Shown here piece by piece: positions 5,225-5,731 of a stretch of 5,731 bases of DNA (positions are counted from its first letter, which is position 1; every line of letters begins with the position of its first letter). Made by a program: the position numbers and the translations under genes. The stretch is from Bacteroidales bacterium H10 (lineage in GTDB: Bacteria > Bacteroidota > Bacteroidia > Bacteroidales > Muribaculaceae). Below the pieces are notes generated by a model. The model did no database searches. It was not told where the DNA came from and saw only the letters and a list, made by a program, of their open reading frames with translations. The stretch spans positions 213-5,943 of the forward strand of contig DAAV01000171.1 of the NCBI GenBank assembly GCA_001701295.1, in the 5' to 3' direction.

Positions 5225-5731
5225 TCAGCGGGCGGTGACGAGAGTACCGACGGGAGCTCCTTCGAGAGCTTTTTTCAGGTTGCCCGGAATGTCCATGTTG
5301 AAGACATAGATGGGCATATTGTTTTCTTTGCAAAGAGCGGTGGCCGTAAGATCCATCACCTTAAGACCGCGTGCAAGAACCTCATCGTAACTGATCTCGT
5401 CAAAACGTGTCGCTGTCGGATCTTTCTCGGGATCGGCGGTATATACGCCATCGACACGGGTACCCTTGAGCATCACCTCCGCTTCAATCTCTATGGCGCG
5501 GAGGGCGGAACCGGTATCTGTAGTGAAGTAAGGATTGCCGGTGCCGCATGATATTATGGCCACGCCTCCGGTCTCCATTGTCTCTATGGCCTTCCATTTG
5601 GAATAATGCTCACCTATCGGAAACATGCCGATAGCGGTAAGCACTTTAGAGGGCTGTCCTATGGCCTCCAGCGCCGAACTCAGGGCAAGCGAGTTGATGA
5701 CGGTAGCAAGCATTCCCATCTGGTCGCCTTT
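5225..5731 (-). CDS. pyrH: UMP kinase, C-terminal part (5' end outside window)
   Basis: The frame is open to the right edge, giving 168 residues of a protein that is usually about 236 long, so roughly the first 70 residues are missing. UMP kinase of the amino-acid-kinase fold phosphorylates UMP to UDP with ATP in pyrimidine nucleotide synthesis. Counting from the first visible residue (K), the conserved DQMGMLAT lies at 3-10 and the UMP-binding GTGNPYFTTD at 63-72. KGTRVDGVYTADP, of the nucleotide-binding region, is at 89-101, LKVMDLTA at 123-130, and the end is GTLVTAR. These match E. coli PyrH segment by segment. The first Met visible is internal (DQMGM), not the real start. In many bacteria the enzyme is hexameric and controlled by GTP and UTP; that cannot be judged here. 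It lies upstream of frr on the same strand and may share its transcript. Confidence 0.97.
   Translation of the reverse strand, partial: KGDQMGMLATVINSLALSSALEAIGQPSKVLTAIGMFPIGEHYSKWKAIETMETGGVAIISCGTGNPYFTTDTGSALRAIEIEAEVMLKGTRVDGVYTADPEKDPTATRFDEISYDEVLARGLKVMDLTATALCKENNMPIYVFNMDIPGNLKKALEGAPVGTLVTAR

Noticed and set aside
4620..5309. Plus-strand open frame of 229 codons opposite frr and the end of pyrH
   Set aside because: It overlaps two clearly identified genes on the other strand, crosses their intergenic repeat, and resembles no family I recognise.

Overview
The window looks like chromosomal DNA from an anaerobic member of the Bacteroidales. Three things point there: a close match to the Bacteroidetes-type promoter (TAnnTTTG at -7 with TTG near -33), the lack of Shine-Dalgarno sequences in front of otherwise clear start codons, and the gene content (OmpA-type envelope protein, four-subunit 2-oxoacid:ferredoxin oxidoreductase, Bacteroidetes-like Frr and PyrH). 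I cannot fix the genus from the sequence alone.

Layout from left to right. The 3' end of an OmpA-family gene runs rightward to base 313. It converges on a leftward block, and the two are separated by an 18-bp perfect stem-loop that can stop transcription from either side. Everything after that is on the minus strand. Bases 443-3139 hold a compact operon, transcribed from right to left as ferredoxin, alpha, beta and gamma subunits of a ferredoxin-linked 2-oxoacid oxidoreductase (VOR/KOR type), with a well-placed promoter at 3220-3252. Bases 3387-4373 hold a family 2 glycosyltransferase cut in two by one in-frame TGA. Bases 4554-5111 hold frr (ribosome recycling factor) and 5225-5731 the C-terminal two thirds of pyrH (UMP kinase), which runs off the right edge. 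No gene-free stretch exceeds 300 bases; the longest is 3140-3386.

How the genes work together. The oxidoreductase operon encodes a complete enzyme. The alpha and beta subunits form the thiamine-pyrophosphate catalytic core, gamma completes the CoA-dependent complex, and the small 2x[4Fe-4S] protein passes electrons to ferredoxin. It would oxidise a 2-oxoacid to an acyl-CoA, or run in reverse as a reductive carboxylase. The pyrH-frr pair is a common bacterial housekeeping arrangement. The glycosyltransferase is unrelated to its neighbours and appears to be inactivated.

I found no convincing new biological system. The observations most worth checking are the nonsense-interrupted glycosyltransferase and a pair of related palindromic repeats, exactly 700 bases apart, that follow pyrH and frr.
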